The translations under genes were made by a program, and so were the position numbers. Under the pieces are notes generated by a model. That model saw nothing but the letters and a program-made list of their open reading frames with translations. It was not told the DNA's origin and did not search any database. This document shows positions 25,137 to 35,830 of a stretch of DNA of 64,000 nt, in pieces. This DNA is from Datisca glomerata (Eukaryota > Streptophyta > Magnoliopsida > Cucurbitales > Datiscaceae): contig QANY01013727.1 in NCBI GenBank assembly GCA_003255025.1, forward strand, positions 815,570 to 879,569, written 5' to 3'. Positions within the stretch are counted from its first letter, which is position 1, and each line of letters starts with the position of its first letter.

Positions 25137-25460
25137 TCAAACCTCGCAAGAAGCTCTTTTAGCTCCTGACATCATGGAAAAGTCAAAGTAGGGAATAGCT
25201 TTAATAGCATAATGAAAAAAAGGAGAATCAAAGGTAAATAAGTAGAGGCCTTCCATCCTCTCCCCCTCGCCCGGCTTATTCTCAATCACGATAGTGGCCT
25301 GTTGGAACTTTAGGGCTTTGAATGGGCGAGCTTTGCAAAGGGTTGTCTTAGATTTCATGATATCCAAGAAAAAGTGATATGATTTTGCTCCAGGAAACTC
25401 AAGTAAAAGAGGACGTAATACATCTGTAAAAAAATTGAAAAAAAAAATGCTCGCAGCCAC
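25137..25460 (-). CDS. Unrecognised ORF, 107 codons
   Basis: I do not recognise this protein. The N-terminal 20 residues are hydrophobic (MAASIFFFNFFTDVL) and could be a membrane segment, but the T/A-rich DNA encoding it includes a run of A that can create such a segment by chance. The middle is basic. No homologous gene order or splice signal supports it. It is reported only because it is among the longer uninterrupted frames in the island; a chance ORF is the more likely explanation. Confidence 0.15.
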   Translation of the reverse strand: MAASIFFFNFFTDVLRPLLLEFPGAKSYHFFLDIMKSKTTLCKARPFKALKFQQATIVIENKPGEGERMEGLYLFTFDSPFFHYAIKAIPYFDFSMMSGAKRASCEV

Positions 25461-25739
25461 TATCTCCCTTCGAAAAGTAGAGATGGTGGCTCTTGGATTA
25501 ATTTAAACAAATAAAAAAAGGTCGTCCCAACTCACATTGGAACCTAGACCATCACTATAAAATACACTCCCTAGATCACAACTTGGAATGAATGGCTACA
25601 TAAGTCTATGCTCCAGCATCAGTTTCTCACAAACAAGCAAGACCTTTAGAATGAGCTCTGAGTCATCCATACCATTTTCAACCTAGCTTGGTGGATTAGT
25701 GGAAAGTAAAATGAATGACTTATGCAATCAAATATGAAA

Positions 25740-26060
25740 TGGGTATTGAAGATTTCACGGATCACATTGTTGATTGTTACTTGGTTGACCATCCACTCTA
25801 TGACGCTTCTTTCACTTGGTCTAACATGAGAAAATGAAAATCTGATGCATACTGGATCTTTCCTAATCTACTCGGATTGGGAAGACCATCTGTAGGACAC
25901 TATTCAAAAAGTGGGGACCACATTCATTTCTGATCATGACCTTTCTATTTTGAAGAACTTCCCTCCATGATACCCTTCTCTTTTGAACGATGTGGTTCCC
26001 TATCGAAATCTAGAACTACAAGTTGTGCAATAAAAGATTTCAACATTCTATTGACTTGAT
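25740..26060 (+). pseudogene. LINE endonuclease C-terminal fragment
   Basis: The plus strand shows the end of the endonuclease/exonuclease/phosphatase domain of plant LINEs in pieces: 'VDHPLYDASFTWSNMRK' (family pattern: FTWSN..), a 'YWIFPN' piece, then 'SDHDLSILKNF', matching the catalytic SDH motif, and a following 'FE'-type stretch. Stop codons and frame changes break it. No LINE reverse transcriptase follows. Confidence 0.6.
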
Positions 26061-26224
26061 ATAATATATTTCTCTATTATTAATACATCCTCAAAGAAGG
26101 GCTAAAGTCATACCCTTAAGAGAAATTATCTTTCTTTTGTGATTTTTTATAAAATTATACTGAAGAATCACACAATCACTTCTATATCTTACCCTTCAAA
26201 CTGGAGAATGAATATTGATCATCC

Positions 26225-26400
26225 CCTCTTTGTGAGTGAGAAGAAAAATGAGGGCCTTTACCAATCCTTTCGTGAAGAGATCAGTGATTGATATTCACTT
26301 GTAATGGTTGGTGTTTTGATGCTTTGTTCTCTCATAAAATACCCTAAGTAAGTAAGGTGACTTCTACATGCTTTGTTCTCTCATAGAAGACCTACTACGC
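26225..26400 (-). pseudogene. Copia RNase H C-terminal fragment
   Basis: On the minus strand 'FYERTKH', a short gap and then 'ISITDLFTKGLVKAL' follow the Copia RNase H ending (H.RTKHI ... ADIFTKAL). It is only a scrap, with no LTR recognised beside it. It could belong with the reverse transcriptase scrap at 23.9-24.45 kb, since the orientation is the same, but the order relative to that scrap is reversed, so it would require rearrangement. Confidence 0.55.
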
Positions 26401-26657
26401 TAAATCCCTTGCTTCTTGCTCGAACTTAGGAGTAGGGGCTTTAGAGCCTTTTTTAAGGCTGTTATGCTAGTTATAGAGCGCTGGCACTTTACTAAGAACA
26501 TATAAAGTCAAGGCTCTTCTCATTTTCTACGAATCTACAACTCTCTTTACTGAGCGAGAATCTACCCAAATCTAAAAAATTTACCAAAGAGCATTCTTCT
26601 AACTAAGAGAGCCAGCAAGTTACCGGAAGCGAAGCTTCTGGCTCCTCCGATGAATTT

Positions 26658-28009
26658 CAGGAACTTCTATTAGTGCCGGACCGTGAGTCGAATCAATAAT
26701 TGATCACGTGTCATCTGAAACGTCCATCAATGATTGTTCATTAATGTCCAATGATTTAGACTTTTTTCCCCTTCCTAACTACGAATATGATCGACAGGAG
26801 CCCAGAAGCCCCCAAACCAAGAACAAAAACAGAAGCCTTTCGATCCACTCCACATTCTCTCTTAAATAAAGATCGCCCTCAAGCTCTAGGTGGGTCTTTC
26901 CCCCTTGTTATTTTCCCTCCATGAGAAAAACGCACAAAAGAGGTATGCCCAACGTGCGGAGGATCTGTTGAGAGTTTCTCTTGTCTCGGTAGGGAACTGT
27001 ACGATCCCCTATTGTACTAAATCAATAGAAAAATAGGTCAGTGCTACAGCCTTCTATTGTTTGATCCAATATTGATCAAGGATGAGCCTCGACTTGCATG
27101 AGTCCTTGGTTTGACTTCCCATAGTCGTCCTTGCTTTAATAAAATGGAGCGGGCCAAATTTCTCATACTTGCTCATTCTGCCCCCTTTTTGTCGAGTGCC
27201 CCGCCTGGTTCACTGGGTTGTTGGCCTACCAAGCATTTTCCCGCTACTCCTGCGGCCTGCTTGGTTGGTGGAGCGCTCATTATCATTACTGTTCTCTCTG
27301 TTGGGGCCCCCTCCTATTACTTATGTCGTAAGCTATGGAAGATCCCCATTCGAATTACGTTAGGAGGTCTCTCGCTTTTGCCAGATCTAGAAAGATACTA
27401 TGAATCTTCCATCCCTGATTCCATCACCATGACTATCACGTTCACACGCACTACTAAAAAAGACTTATGCTTACGTTACTGTTATTGATGGTTTATTATC
27501 TTGGACCACGAAGACCCCGATCGTGCTTCTGGTTTCCATCATCATATTGACGATAAGTCTCCTCGTGCTCTGCCATAAGAACTTAGAGTCTGTATCATGG
27601 TGAAGGTAAGGTAACGTTGTGACTTGCTTAAAAAACAGACCGAAGGCTTTTGAGTTATTGGCTCGTCCAACCCCGTAGCATTCATAAGTCACTTGTTCAA
27701 CTGTCCCTTAGAGACACGATCGAGAAGTACCATGCATGGTTGCCCCCGTCCTTTCTTTCTCTTGGTCCCACCCAGCGAGATACGACTCAGCCAAAAGGTG
27801 AGTGCCCCTACGCGAGCCTAATTTTTTTAGTAAAGTCAAGCTTTGGATCCCTAAAGACTGAGGAAATGGATAAAAGGGGGGACTTCCGCAACGGGCTATG
27901 CCACCCAAACCAATTGAGGGAAGTCGCATCCATCCCATTGTGAGCATCTACAATGTCATGATCACATTGGTTAACCATTTTTCTTTGGTAGTTGAACGGG
28001 CGATCGCCC
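26658..28009 (-). other. Probable nad4 intron 3 sequence
   Basis: This lies immediately downstream of nad4 exon 3 on the minus strand. A GC-rich palindromic GGGCGATCGCCC sits at 27999-28010, where the intron should start. The 125-codon plus-strand ORF at 27111-27488 falls in this segment and is disrupted in the second copy, so it is not treated as a gene. Exon 4 (29 codons in other plants) was not found at the far end. Confidence 0.5.
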
Positions 28010-28434
28010 CTCTAACAAGAAAACGTATAAATATGAAAACTTCTTTGCCATTTGGATCGGAGAATTTATGGAGGAAATCGGGTTTTAAATTTCCAAAACC
28101 ACACAAATATATAGCCAAAGGGAATACGTCGCGCTAAAAATCATCCCAAGCATTGCTAATTTGGCTACTAAGCTATTTCTTTGGAAAGCTCCTACTGAGG
28201 TGGGAAATTCCCCAATAAAGTTGCTAGTAACAGGTGAACTCATATTGGAAAAAGTGGAAGAGAAGGAAAGGGTAGATTGATTTGGCATGGTTCTTAGTGG
28301 ACCTCCGTAATATCTAACAAGTCGAGTCTTTTGTCGGTCATATAGAACACCAACACATAGAAAAAGGGTTGGAAGAACCAATCCATGACTAAACATCGAT
28401 AAAATGCTTCCTCCAATTGTTTGTATGTCGATAG
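28010..28434 (-). pseudogene. nad4: nad4 exon 3 (NADH dehydrogenase subunit 4), broken
   Basis: Nad4 is a proton-pumping membrane subunit of mitochondrial complex I. The minus strand gives 'GGSILSMFSHGLVLPTLFLC', 'VGVLYDRQKTRLVRYYGG', 'SSPVTSNFIGEF', 'VGAFQRNSLVAKLAMLGMIF' and 'YSLWLY', all characteristic of plant Nad4. A one-base deletion after 'WLY..VV' puts the next part ('NLKPDFLHKFSDPNGKE') in another frame, so the exon is dead. The span of about 425 bases agrees with the usual exon 3 length. A domain V-like hairpin and GGGGTAAT lie just upstream, as expected at the 3' splice site of intron 2. The introns are retained, so this came as DNA. Confidence 0.9.
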
Positions 28435-30418
28435 AGCCAAAGATTCCCCCCACTGATCAGAGTACGCCGATTACCCCATTTACAGTACAAGATAGTTACC
28501 ACTTATCATACGACTTTCTAACTTCAATTATTATTCTGGTCATTCCGCTCTTTCGATTGATGGTAGTATACGAGATCTGTAACCCCCAGAAATGATTTAC
28601 ATAATGGCTTCTTCTTTCTACCCATAGTTAGCATCTATCTCCCTGGGTCAAACTTAAGTATCACATCCTAGACCCCCCACCCCAACTCTATCTTCTTTAT
28701 CAGTGAACCAGAAATAGTGCATCGAGACTCTTCAATGCAGCCGGGATGAGATGACATGACATACTACGATCACGTACTGAAGTGCTGCCCTTCAGCTCGG
28801 TAACATGGAACCTCTCAACAGCTCATGTCCTTTATGAGGTACTATCATGATCAGTAGGTCCAAGCCTTCCCCTCTTCCGGACCGAGCAATAGTTCCCCAC
28901 GACTGACAAATAGGAGTTTATGCCGTAAAAGAAACGCATCGACCCCTATTCTCTCCCCCACCGGGATTTTGCTTTCCTTATCTATCTACACATTATGTCA
29001 GCACTGGTGAAAAAGAGGTTAGATTTAATGAAGAAGAAGGAAGGGGCGGGTGTGATTCTTGTTGGACCTCCACCCCCATTTCCCAAGGAGGGGTCGGGCT
29101 GTGTTTCCCCAGCGGCCGGCCAGTGGTGGCAGAAAATGAACTCTTATAGAAGCTCGCGTCCACATCGGGGATGGGTAAAGCCCAGCAAAGCTGTAAGGAG
29201 CAGTGAGCAATGTGGGGATGATGGTGACTCAACCCATAGGTTGGACCACACCACAAACTGAAGTCCTTCCACGGTAGGAGAAGGAACGAGGCGGCATCCT
29301 CGTTGTCAGACCAAAATGAGAAAGGGAAGTTAGTCGTTGGAGGGAAGACAAGACTTGCGGAGTGTGACTCCATAGAAGATCCAAACTCTATAGGGGTGCT
29401 AGCGCGCTAAAACTAGCAGTACTTTGAAGCAAGCTGAAAAACATATGGGCGCTAGTAGCGCTCACCAGCTATCAAGCTTGACTAATAGGTCTTTTTGGAG
29501 AGAGGTGGGCAATGGGCTCCCTTCGCTTATGTTGCAGAGCTCGCTGCCTTCCCACCCCTACTTAGCGTTCCACTTGTGATCCTAGATGTAGTGGAGGATT
29601 TTGATAAATGCGCCTAAATGTCCCCCCTCTCTTCATAAGACCCTATTTTTCTTTCCCCCTTGAGAAAGAGAAAGAAGAAATTCAATCCTTTCTTCTATTC
29701 TTTCATGTGAACGACATTATCTTGTATCGAAAGGTTTTTTGTGCTATAAACCATGTTGAGAAAGACCAGCCTCCTATGTACCGTTCCCTTTTTTAAACTT
29801 GAAAGGTGGGTCCACTTTATGATGCTACGGACGACTGTACGAAGTGTAAGGGGTAAACATAAACTTAGATAAGATAGGATTCTGTGTGCGGGGACCTTCG
29901 GGTGTCAAATTTTGGCTGAGTTTGTCGTACCTCCGGCCCATTATATTACACGACCATAATATTTTGTTACGTTCCACCACTGTTACGCCAGAAAGAAAAG
30001 GTTCCACACGAGCTCCCGTTCTGCGGCGTAGATAGGGTAAAATCTACAGGGGTCATCCAAATACATAGGCCTCTTCCCTTCTCTTTTAGAAGAATGAGGT
30101 GATTTAGAAGACTCTTTCTGATCTACGCTCCTTTAGAGTGAGGGCTTAGGCAGGTAGTATGGGCCCTCTGACTTCCAGCTATGTGTTGGACAACTCCCGT
30201 GAAGTGAATGAATGGAAGCTCTTTGAGCTTTCTCCGCCAACAGCCTATGTAGTGGCAGACTTATAAAGCTCGTCAAGCTTCACTTCTGTTCCCTTTTTTA
30301 AATGAAGTGGAAGTCTTCTAGCCTATTTGATTTATAGGCGGGTGGGCTAAGCCCCCTATTTAATTAAGATTCCATTCTATTTATAAGGGTAATTTCCTTT
30401 TAACTTGACGCTTTGATT
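28435..30418 (-). other. Probable nad4 intron 2 sequence (3' part)
   Basis: Directly upstream of exon 3 on the minus strand, a hairpin reading AGTCGTATGATAAGTGG then AACTATCTTGTACT (about 28475-28515) resembles group II intron domain V, followed by GGGGTAAT near the splice site. Further out, the sequence is GC-rich and shared with the second copy. ORFs at 28995-29261 (+) and 28993-29373 (-) run through it but are not conserved in frame between copies. Confidence 0.5.
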
Positions 30419-32103
30419 GGCATTGGACCGATGGATAAGAGAACTGAGCTGGCCTAAAAAGAACTTGGGCGCTCTACATATTATGTAGACTCCATCAGAA
30501 AGAAATCGATATGTGTCTGATGGATCAAAAATATATAGTTGTCTCATCAATAGATAGAAATAGGGTCTTTCCCCTAATTATTAATGGATTCCCCTTCTAT
30601 CCATTCATACTCTTTCGATCTATCAGAACATATTAGGTTATCTATCAATCGATTTGAAAATAGCACGTTCATCTCGCTTTTCGTTCATTTCTGCCACGCC
30701 AACATAGCTGCCATAATAATAAGTAGGTGAAGTAGTTAGAAGCTAAAACTTCTAGCCCTTGAATTCTTTTTCATGAATGAATTGGGAAAGCAAACAGAAA
30801 GCTTTGATTTTGAGTAGAGTCGGTGCTGTTGTAGCATGCGCGTACGGCTGTCCCCTTCTCCTGTCCCTAGGCGCTAAGGGTTTTTTTTGGAACAGACGAC
30901 AGTGTTTTGTTAATGCCTCAAATCAAACTTTTATTGTGACATGCTATGTTTTCTCCCCCATTGCTAGTAGGTTAATGAGTCGCACCCCCGACACACATGT
31001 TTTCGCCTTGTGTGTCCATAACTCAAAATAGCCGTTGCACGACTAAGCATACCAATAGTCACCAAATTCATATAGGCTATTGAGGAGTAAGAAATGATCT
31101 TGTTAAGATGGATCTATCTTGAAGGGGTCAAGGATGTATATATTATAGCAATCGTGTTTAGAGTATAAAAGAGAGAGAGGTGTGAAAGAAATTAGTAGCC
31201 TTAAGTTATGCCGCCCTCCGACTTACAGCCTTTATGCTACTACTATTATGATGTTAGCGGTTCAAATTGCTTTGATCTTTCTCAATTATCCTGGCCTCAA
31301 ACTTGTACGCAGCACTTGTATGGGGGTGCATGCATAAAGGTTTAGAACTCTTTTCTTATATGAATCTTAATGACATGACCCTACGCTATTCTCGAACCCT
31401 TCGCCGAGCTTAACCCTGCCCTCATGTCCTTTTGAAGGGGACCAAAGAAATGTCTCCATCTACTACCAACAGTCATTCTTCAGAATTTGATTGAATAGGT
31501 CAATCATCCCCTTTGTTTTAGAAACTTATCCTAAGGTCTCCTCACCAAGAGCTCCCTGACAACGATAGAGGAACCAATCTGCCTAATGTGGCAGGGTGAC
31601 GTTTTTGTTTGACAATAAGACTTGGAAGATTATCCATACCCTCAATAGCTTACGAGTTTACATCCATCCCTGGTCGAACATAATTTTCTTTCTCTTTCTC
31701 CCTTGTAGTCGTTACCCAAATTCGCGCAAGTGTGTCCACACCCGCCAAACTGACTTGACGAGGAATCCATTCTCGCGAACAAACACAACCCCTACACACT
31801 TCTAGGGGCACCCCTTCCTGCATATTCATACAAGACCCGAGTAGGCGGGTTAAGGTCTGACGAGGTACCCATTACTCGAAGTACCCTCCCAATAGAAAAA
31901 AGATGTGTCTATCAGGTTCGGTTATTCTTAGTTGGGTTGGGCGGGTTCGACCATAAATACTATGCTTACACACAAGACTACTCCTCTTCCTGAAAGCTTC
32001 GTGCGGACAACTTTATGAAGACGGACGACTGCCCTTAGGGGTTTATTGCACAAGGCCCCTACAGAGGAAAAGCTTTATCCTAGTGAATAGAAGATGCTCA
32101 ACT
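30419..32103. other. nad4 intron 1-type DNA; exon 2 missing
   Basis: The part next to exon 1 should be nad4 intron 1, since it begins GTGCGG at 32109 on the minus strand as group II introns do. Between here and exon 3 I looked for exon 2 (about 515 bp in other plants) and did not find it. The distance from exon 1 to exon 3 is only 3.7 kb, shorter than two such introns plus exon 2 usually require, so an internal deletion is likely. A plus-strand ORF at 30777-31031 has no recognised motif. Confidence 0.45.
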
Positions 32104-32109
32104 CCGCAC

Positions 32110-32569
32110 AACATAGTGATTGGCACGCTTCCGGGAAGAATATAGAATAGCAGAGGATCCAGCATGTGGAGCACGACGATCATTAGAAATTCACAAATTA
32201 GAGATGCTGTAATATACTTTCCCATAACTTCTCATGCCAGACCAACCCACTAAAATGCAAATAGGGATAAAAAAATGTGGTAAATATCACGAAGAATAAA
32301 TAGATATCGTCTATACCCGAATAAAAATTGATGTTTTCATAAGGAAGCAATTGAAGGCTTTCCACAAATTGAGATTTATCTATAGAAGGATCAAATTGTA
32401 TCCGAGGAACATGAGGATAGAAAAAAGTAATAAGAGAGGTATACAGACCAATCAATCATATTGGTCGTATTCTTGAATTTGGAATTAGTAGAGGAGTAAT
32501 GCTTCCTAGCACGGGACACGGAATAAGACCACTTAGATTAGAATAGCATTCACGAAAATGTTCTATTCT
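32110..32569 (-). pseudogene. nad4: nad4 exon 1 (NADH dehydrogenase subunit 4), broken
   Basis: The minus strand reads 'EHFRECYSNLSGLIPCPVLG', 'LIPNSRIR', 'QFVESLQLLPYENINFYSGI', 'LICEFLMIVVLHMLDPLLFY', matching the first 150 residues of plant Nad4. The usual ATG is replaced by AGA at 32569-32567. There is an in-frame TGA after 'NSRIRPI' (where arginine is expected), a frameshift in a T-run after 'LFFVIFTTF', and another before 'GKYITASLI'. The end at GTGCGG (32109-32104) marks the group II intron 1 start and gives a length of about 460 bp, the normal exon 1 size. The open frame continuing past this point (to 32043) is intron read-through. Confidence 0.9.
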
Positions 32570-34289
32570 CTTTTTTCCAATTGAGAATCTTTGTAAATAA
32601 ATCTCTCTGGCAAAAATGTAATTCGTCAAAGAGATAAAAAATAAAAAAGAAAGAAGAGAAATAAAAGGAAGTTTTGTCTCTCTTTCCAAATAAGAGAACA
32701 AAGAAACCATCTAAAAATGATAGTTAGATAAAGAAGTTTCACTAAGAACAAGCTCTAGACTTCTTCCCCCCTTTCTACTTTTCCTCTCTCCTTTTGTGTG
32801 CGCTTCTACCCTAACTTTTCATTCTATTTTATAGAGACCTGAGGTAATTTTTCTAAGAATTAATGTAAAATGTTGATACACTTTCCCCAACATACGAAAA
32901 AAATCCAGGATGATGGTTGTTAAAAGACGAGTAAGGTAAGGGGAGGGGGAATCTCTCGAAACCAAATGAGACTAGAAAGAACATGGGAATTAGCACAATT
33001 CCTATGAGTGATTTTGCCTCGATGAGCCAAAAAAGGGGTAGCCCTCTCTCCCTATCTCGGTTTCGGTTTCGCATCATATATCGATTTGTAGAAAATTTGG
33101 ATGGGTTGTAGCGCGGATTAAAGAGCTTCACCTCCATGCTATGGCTGTGGAGATGGGGCTGCCGCCACCTGATAGAGGCAGAAGTCGGGGCCACCGGAGC
33201 TCTCTGTGTCAAGTGTGTCGATTAAAAGATGAGGATAGACAACTCAAATGCCAGTACGAAAATAGAAAGAGTCGTGCCATTCAAAAAAGAATTATTCTAA
33301 GATATATTGCTCGGTTTTGCATGCTCTGCTCCCAAAATGCATAGAGACTCTCAAGGGTAGATCCGGGTTGCTTGGTCCAGAAAGTCATGTGAAAGGCAGG
33401 CTAAGTGAAATAAAATAATATACTAGTGCTACTATAGAATTTTATGAGTCATGCACGTCGTACTTTTTATATCTCCTCTGTCTACAAGGTGAACAACTTA
33501 GCTTACACCACAGTGTCTTCGCCACCACACCAGTTGGCTGGTGCATTGGCCTTACCGTAATAAGGCCGAGAAGTATGACCCTTCGATTAGAACGCCCTAT
33601 ATCTCGTGACACATGAAGCGTGGCATTTCCTTTCATAAAGTCCGTATAACTTCTAACCAAAAAAATGCATTCTTTATAAAGAAAGTACCATTCAAAATAA
33701 TGAGTGCATTGCCTCTTTGAGTGAAGAAGAGAATGGTTTTATATAGACAACCTTGATCTATGTTCGTCGCCTTAAGCTCACAGTTATTTCATTTCATTCT
33801 ATTTATGGGTTCTAGCTCTAAAGAACATATACATGGAGCTATTCCAGCTAACGTATGTCTCTTTGACCAAACGATCAGGTATACCACGCCACGTATCATC
33901 CCCTCTTTCTATAGATGAGAGATAAAGAAAAAGAAAATAGAGATAGCGATCGTCGTAAGACCTTGTTCGTTTCTATTTGACGTTATTTTTCTCGATTTTT
34001 TTTACATTACATATGGTAGCTTTCTTACTTAGCACTTGCACTAAGGATTTAATCAGAGTCAAACTTGGATTAGATAAAAATAACCTTTCCCTTATTAGAT
34101 GGAGTACAAGCGTACTCCTTGATCATTAGTAAAGGCAGATTAAGCCAAAAAACTTTTCTTGAAAAGTCTCAACATCTTTATTGAGACTTGCTCTGCGGGA
34201 CGTCCAGTAGTCTCTGACTTGGTCTTCGAATCGTAATTTTCAAACAGTTCCCAGCTTGCCTCGCTCTTAAAAAAGAAAAAAAGTCAGTA
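32570..34289. other. Mitochondrial-like DNA upstream of nad4, no recognised gene
   Basis: The minus-strand ORF at 32853-33212 (119 codons) and the plus-strand ORF at 33141-33344 overlap and show no family signature. The stretch from 32,500 to 32,720 is a 5' extension of the nad4 frame and probably non-coding leader. Confidence 0.35.
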
Positions 34290-34680
34290 AGTCAATAAAT
34301 TTTTCATTGAATCATGAATAAGATTTTTAATTCGATATGGATAAAAGATCTTCCTATGTTATACTATTCAATTCTCCATGATGAATCGATTTGATAGCTC
34401 AGATATGATTATTCATGATATTTTGATACGATTCGATATCATCAAGATTTAATTCATTCCATTGAATTGACAGGCAAAAGATTTTTCATCTCTATGGGAT
34501 GAAATCTCGAGTTATTACGAATTAAAGAAAAATGAAAGGATGAGAATAGATTATGGAAGTCAATATTTTAGCATTTATTGCTACTCCACTGTTCATTCTA
34601 GTTCCTACTGCTTTTTTTTACTTATTTTATCAATATAGTATAAACCTTAAGGAAAAATGATTCGTTTGAATGAAACTTGA
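34290..34680 (+). other. Plastid-derived fragment carrying psbM
   Basis: AT-rich DNA upstream of the psbM frame has the character of the plastid psbM leader. It includes repeated ATTCATGAT/ATTCGATAT-type motifs and a purine-rich AATGAAAGGATGAG before the start. The fragment is embedded in mitochondrial-like DNA, so a plastid-to-mitochondrion-to-nucleus route is plausible. No trnD or petN was recognised beside it. Confidence 0.55.
34553..34660 (+). pseudogene. psbM: psbM-like gene (photosystem II protein M), altered C-terminus
   Basis: The frame starts MEVNILAFIATPLFILVPTA, which matches plastid PsbM almost exactly over its first 21 residues; one alanine to proline change is seen. PsbM is a one-helix subunit at the photosystem II dimer interface, usually 34 residues. 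After residue 21 a small indel in a T-run changes the frame, and the last 14 residues (FYLFYQYSINLKEK) do not match the usual tail. The frame happens to stay open to a TGA, giving 35 codons. It is most likely a dead plastid copy, since plastid promoters would not work in the nucleus. Confidence 0.75.
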
Positions 34681-35830
34681 GTTGTGTTTTAGTTCTTATC
34701 AAGATTGAAGAAATGAAAGAGATTACAATTCCAAGTTTTAAATGAATGAGTGGACTGGATCGAATCATTTGAATCTTACCAAGTCGATCCTATTGGCAAC
34801 AGGCAAACAATGCTTACACGGGATCTCGGTGCCTTTCAAGGGAAAGTATAGAAGTGGAGTTCGAGATGTTATTATGCTGGACTAGAAAAGTCAAAAGCCA
34901 CATTAAGAGCCAGCGGACCTACTCGTGGGAGTTAGGCTTGCTATGTAGTGGGTAGACGTAGCAGGGCCATCTGAAAGAATATAGGAACAAAGTCGGTGGA
35001 AAAACCCAATTATGTTGAGTTCTCAATTCCATTAAATATATAATGAGTTTGAGTTGACCTGGTTAGCTAGAAGGTTCATTTCGCTACCGTCTTAAGGTTC
35101 AACCAATCGTTGGTTTGCTTTAACAAGGATTCACTGAAGTGAACCAAAGGTGAAGTTAGTGAAACCTGAGCATAGCTATGTCAAGTGAAGTGAAAAACCT
35201 TTGCTTCCTTTTTTAGACACCTTCTATGATTGATTATTCCCTATAGCATACGAGCTAGGGTAAACTCATCATCTGGATAGCTATAGTACAAAGTTTAATG
35301 GTGGAATATATATTTCACTTTTTCGACGGGACCGAGAAAAAGTGAAGGAGATATAGAGCCTCTGAGTGGCAACAGGTTCAACGGTGCTATAAAAACCTGC
35401 GTTCTATGTGTTATCAGAGCCACTCGTTCTTCTCCTTTCATTTTAGTCAAGGTCTAACCTCGTGTAGCTAATGAAAGCGAATACCTAAAAAAAATCGACT
35501 ATAAGCCCTGAGAGCCAGCAAGCAAACCCCCTGACTATCTCTCTATAAATAAACTCCTTATTTTCTTTCCGATAGTTATCGAGTTTTTCCAGTTTTCAAG
35601 TCAAGCGAGAAAGCAAGTGGATAAAAAAAATTCTTTATGGTTGTCTCACAAAAGAGTATTGCGCGGGGGTATACCTGTTTTTTTGTAAAAGGTGGCTTAA
35701 GGATATGGTTAAGCGAGCTAGTTGGCTCAAAACAACTTTCTATGTTAAATGATGTAGTGTGTCGCTTATGCGCACCTATGACGGGTGTTGAGATTGACAC
35801 GAATCCTTACCACGTCTGATATCCCTAGCA
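34681..35830. other. Mitochondrial-like DNA, no recognised gene
   Basis: Short overlapping ORFs on opposite strands at 35576-35800 and 35637-35819 are mirror frames with no family pattern. No RNA gene recognised. Confidence 0.35.

Larger units (their letters stand above)
26658..30418. repeat. nad4 exon 3 block, copy 1
   Basis: This block of about 3.76 kb aligns along its whole length with 50132-53886 in the same orientation. Both begin CAGGAACTTCTATTAG and both end near GACGCTTTGATT. Many single-base differences and small indels are visible, so the copies are old relative to each other. Outside these limits the flanks differ. The block contains nad4 exon 3 and adjoining intron DNA. Confidence 0.85.
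14196..35830. other. Large mitochondrial-type insertion (NUMT), with embedded retroelement scraps
   Basis: This 21-kb tract has a base composition and texture unlike the AT-rich flanks. It contains nad4 exons 3 and 1 with group II intron DNA, a group II-type reverse transcriptase pseudogene, and a plastid psbM fragment. Pieces of plastid DNA and short retrotransposon scraps are both normal components of angiosperm mitochondrial genomes. The left junction is the truncated Copia LTR. The right limit is set where the texture changes and is uncertain by a few hundred bases. The broken nad4 reading frames argue for a nuclear copy and not a functional mitochondrial chromosome. The origin of the gene-free parts is inferred from context. 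Confidence 0.7.

Noticed and set aside
27111..27488. 125-codon plus-strand ORF (starts MTSHSRPCFN)
   Set aside because: It lies in nad4 intron-like DNA, and the equivalent frame in the second copy (50598 on) is cut by stops, so there is no sign of coding constraint.
28993..29373. Overlapping ORFs on both strands
   Set aside because: GC-rich intron-like DNA; the frames are not maintained between the two copies of the block.
32853..33212. 119-codon minus-strand ORF upstream of nad4
   Set aside because: No recognisable family; overlaps another frame on the plus strand; likely chance in spacer DNA.
14196..35830. Idea that the tract is a true mitochondrial chromosome
   Set aside because: The nad4 pieces carry stops, frameshifts and a missing exon, and the tract is joined to nuclear LTR retrotransposon DNA.
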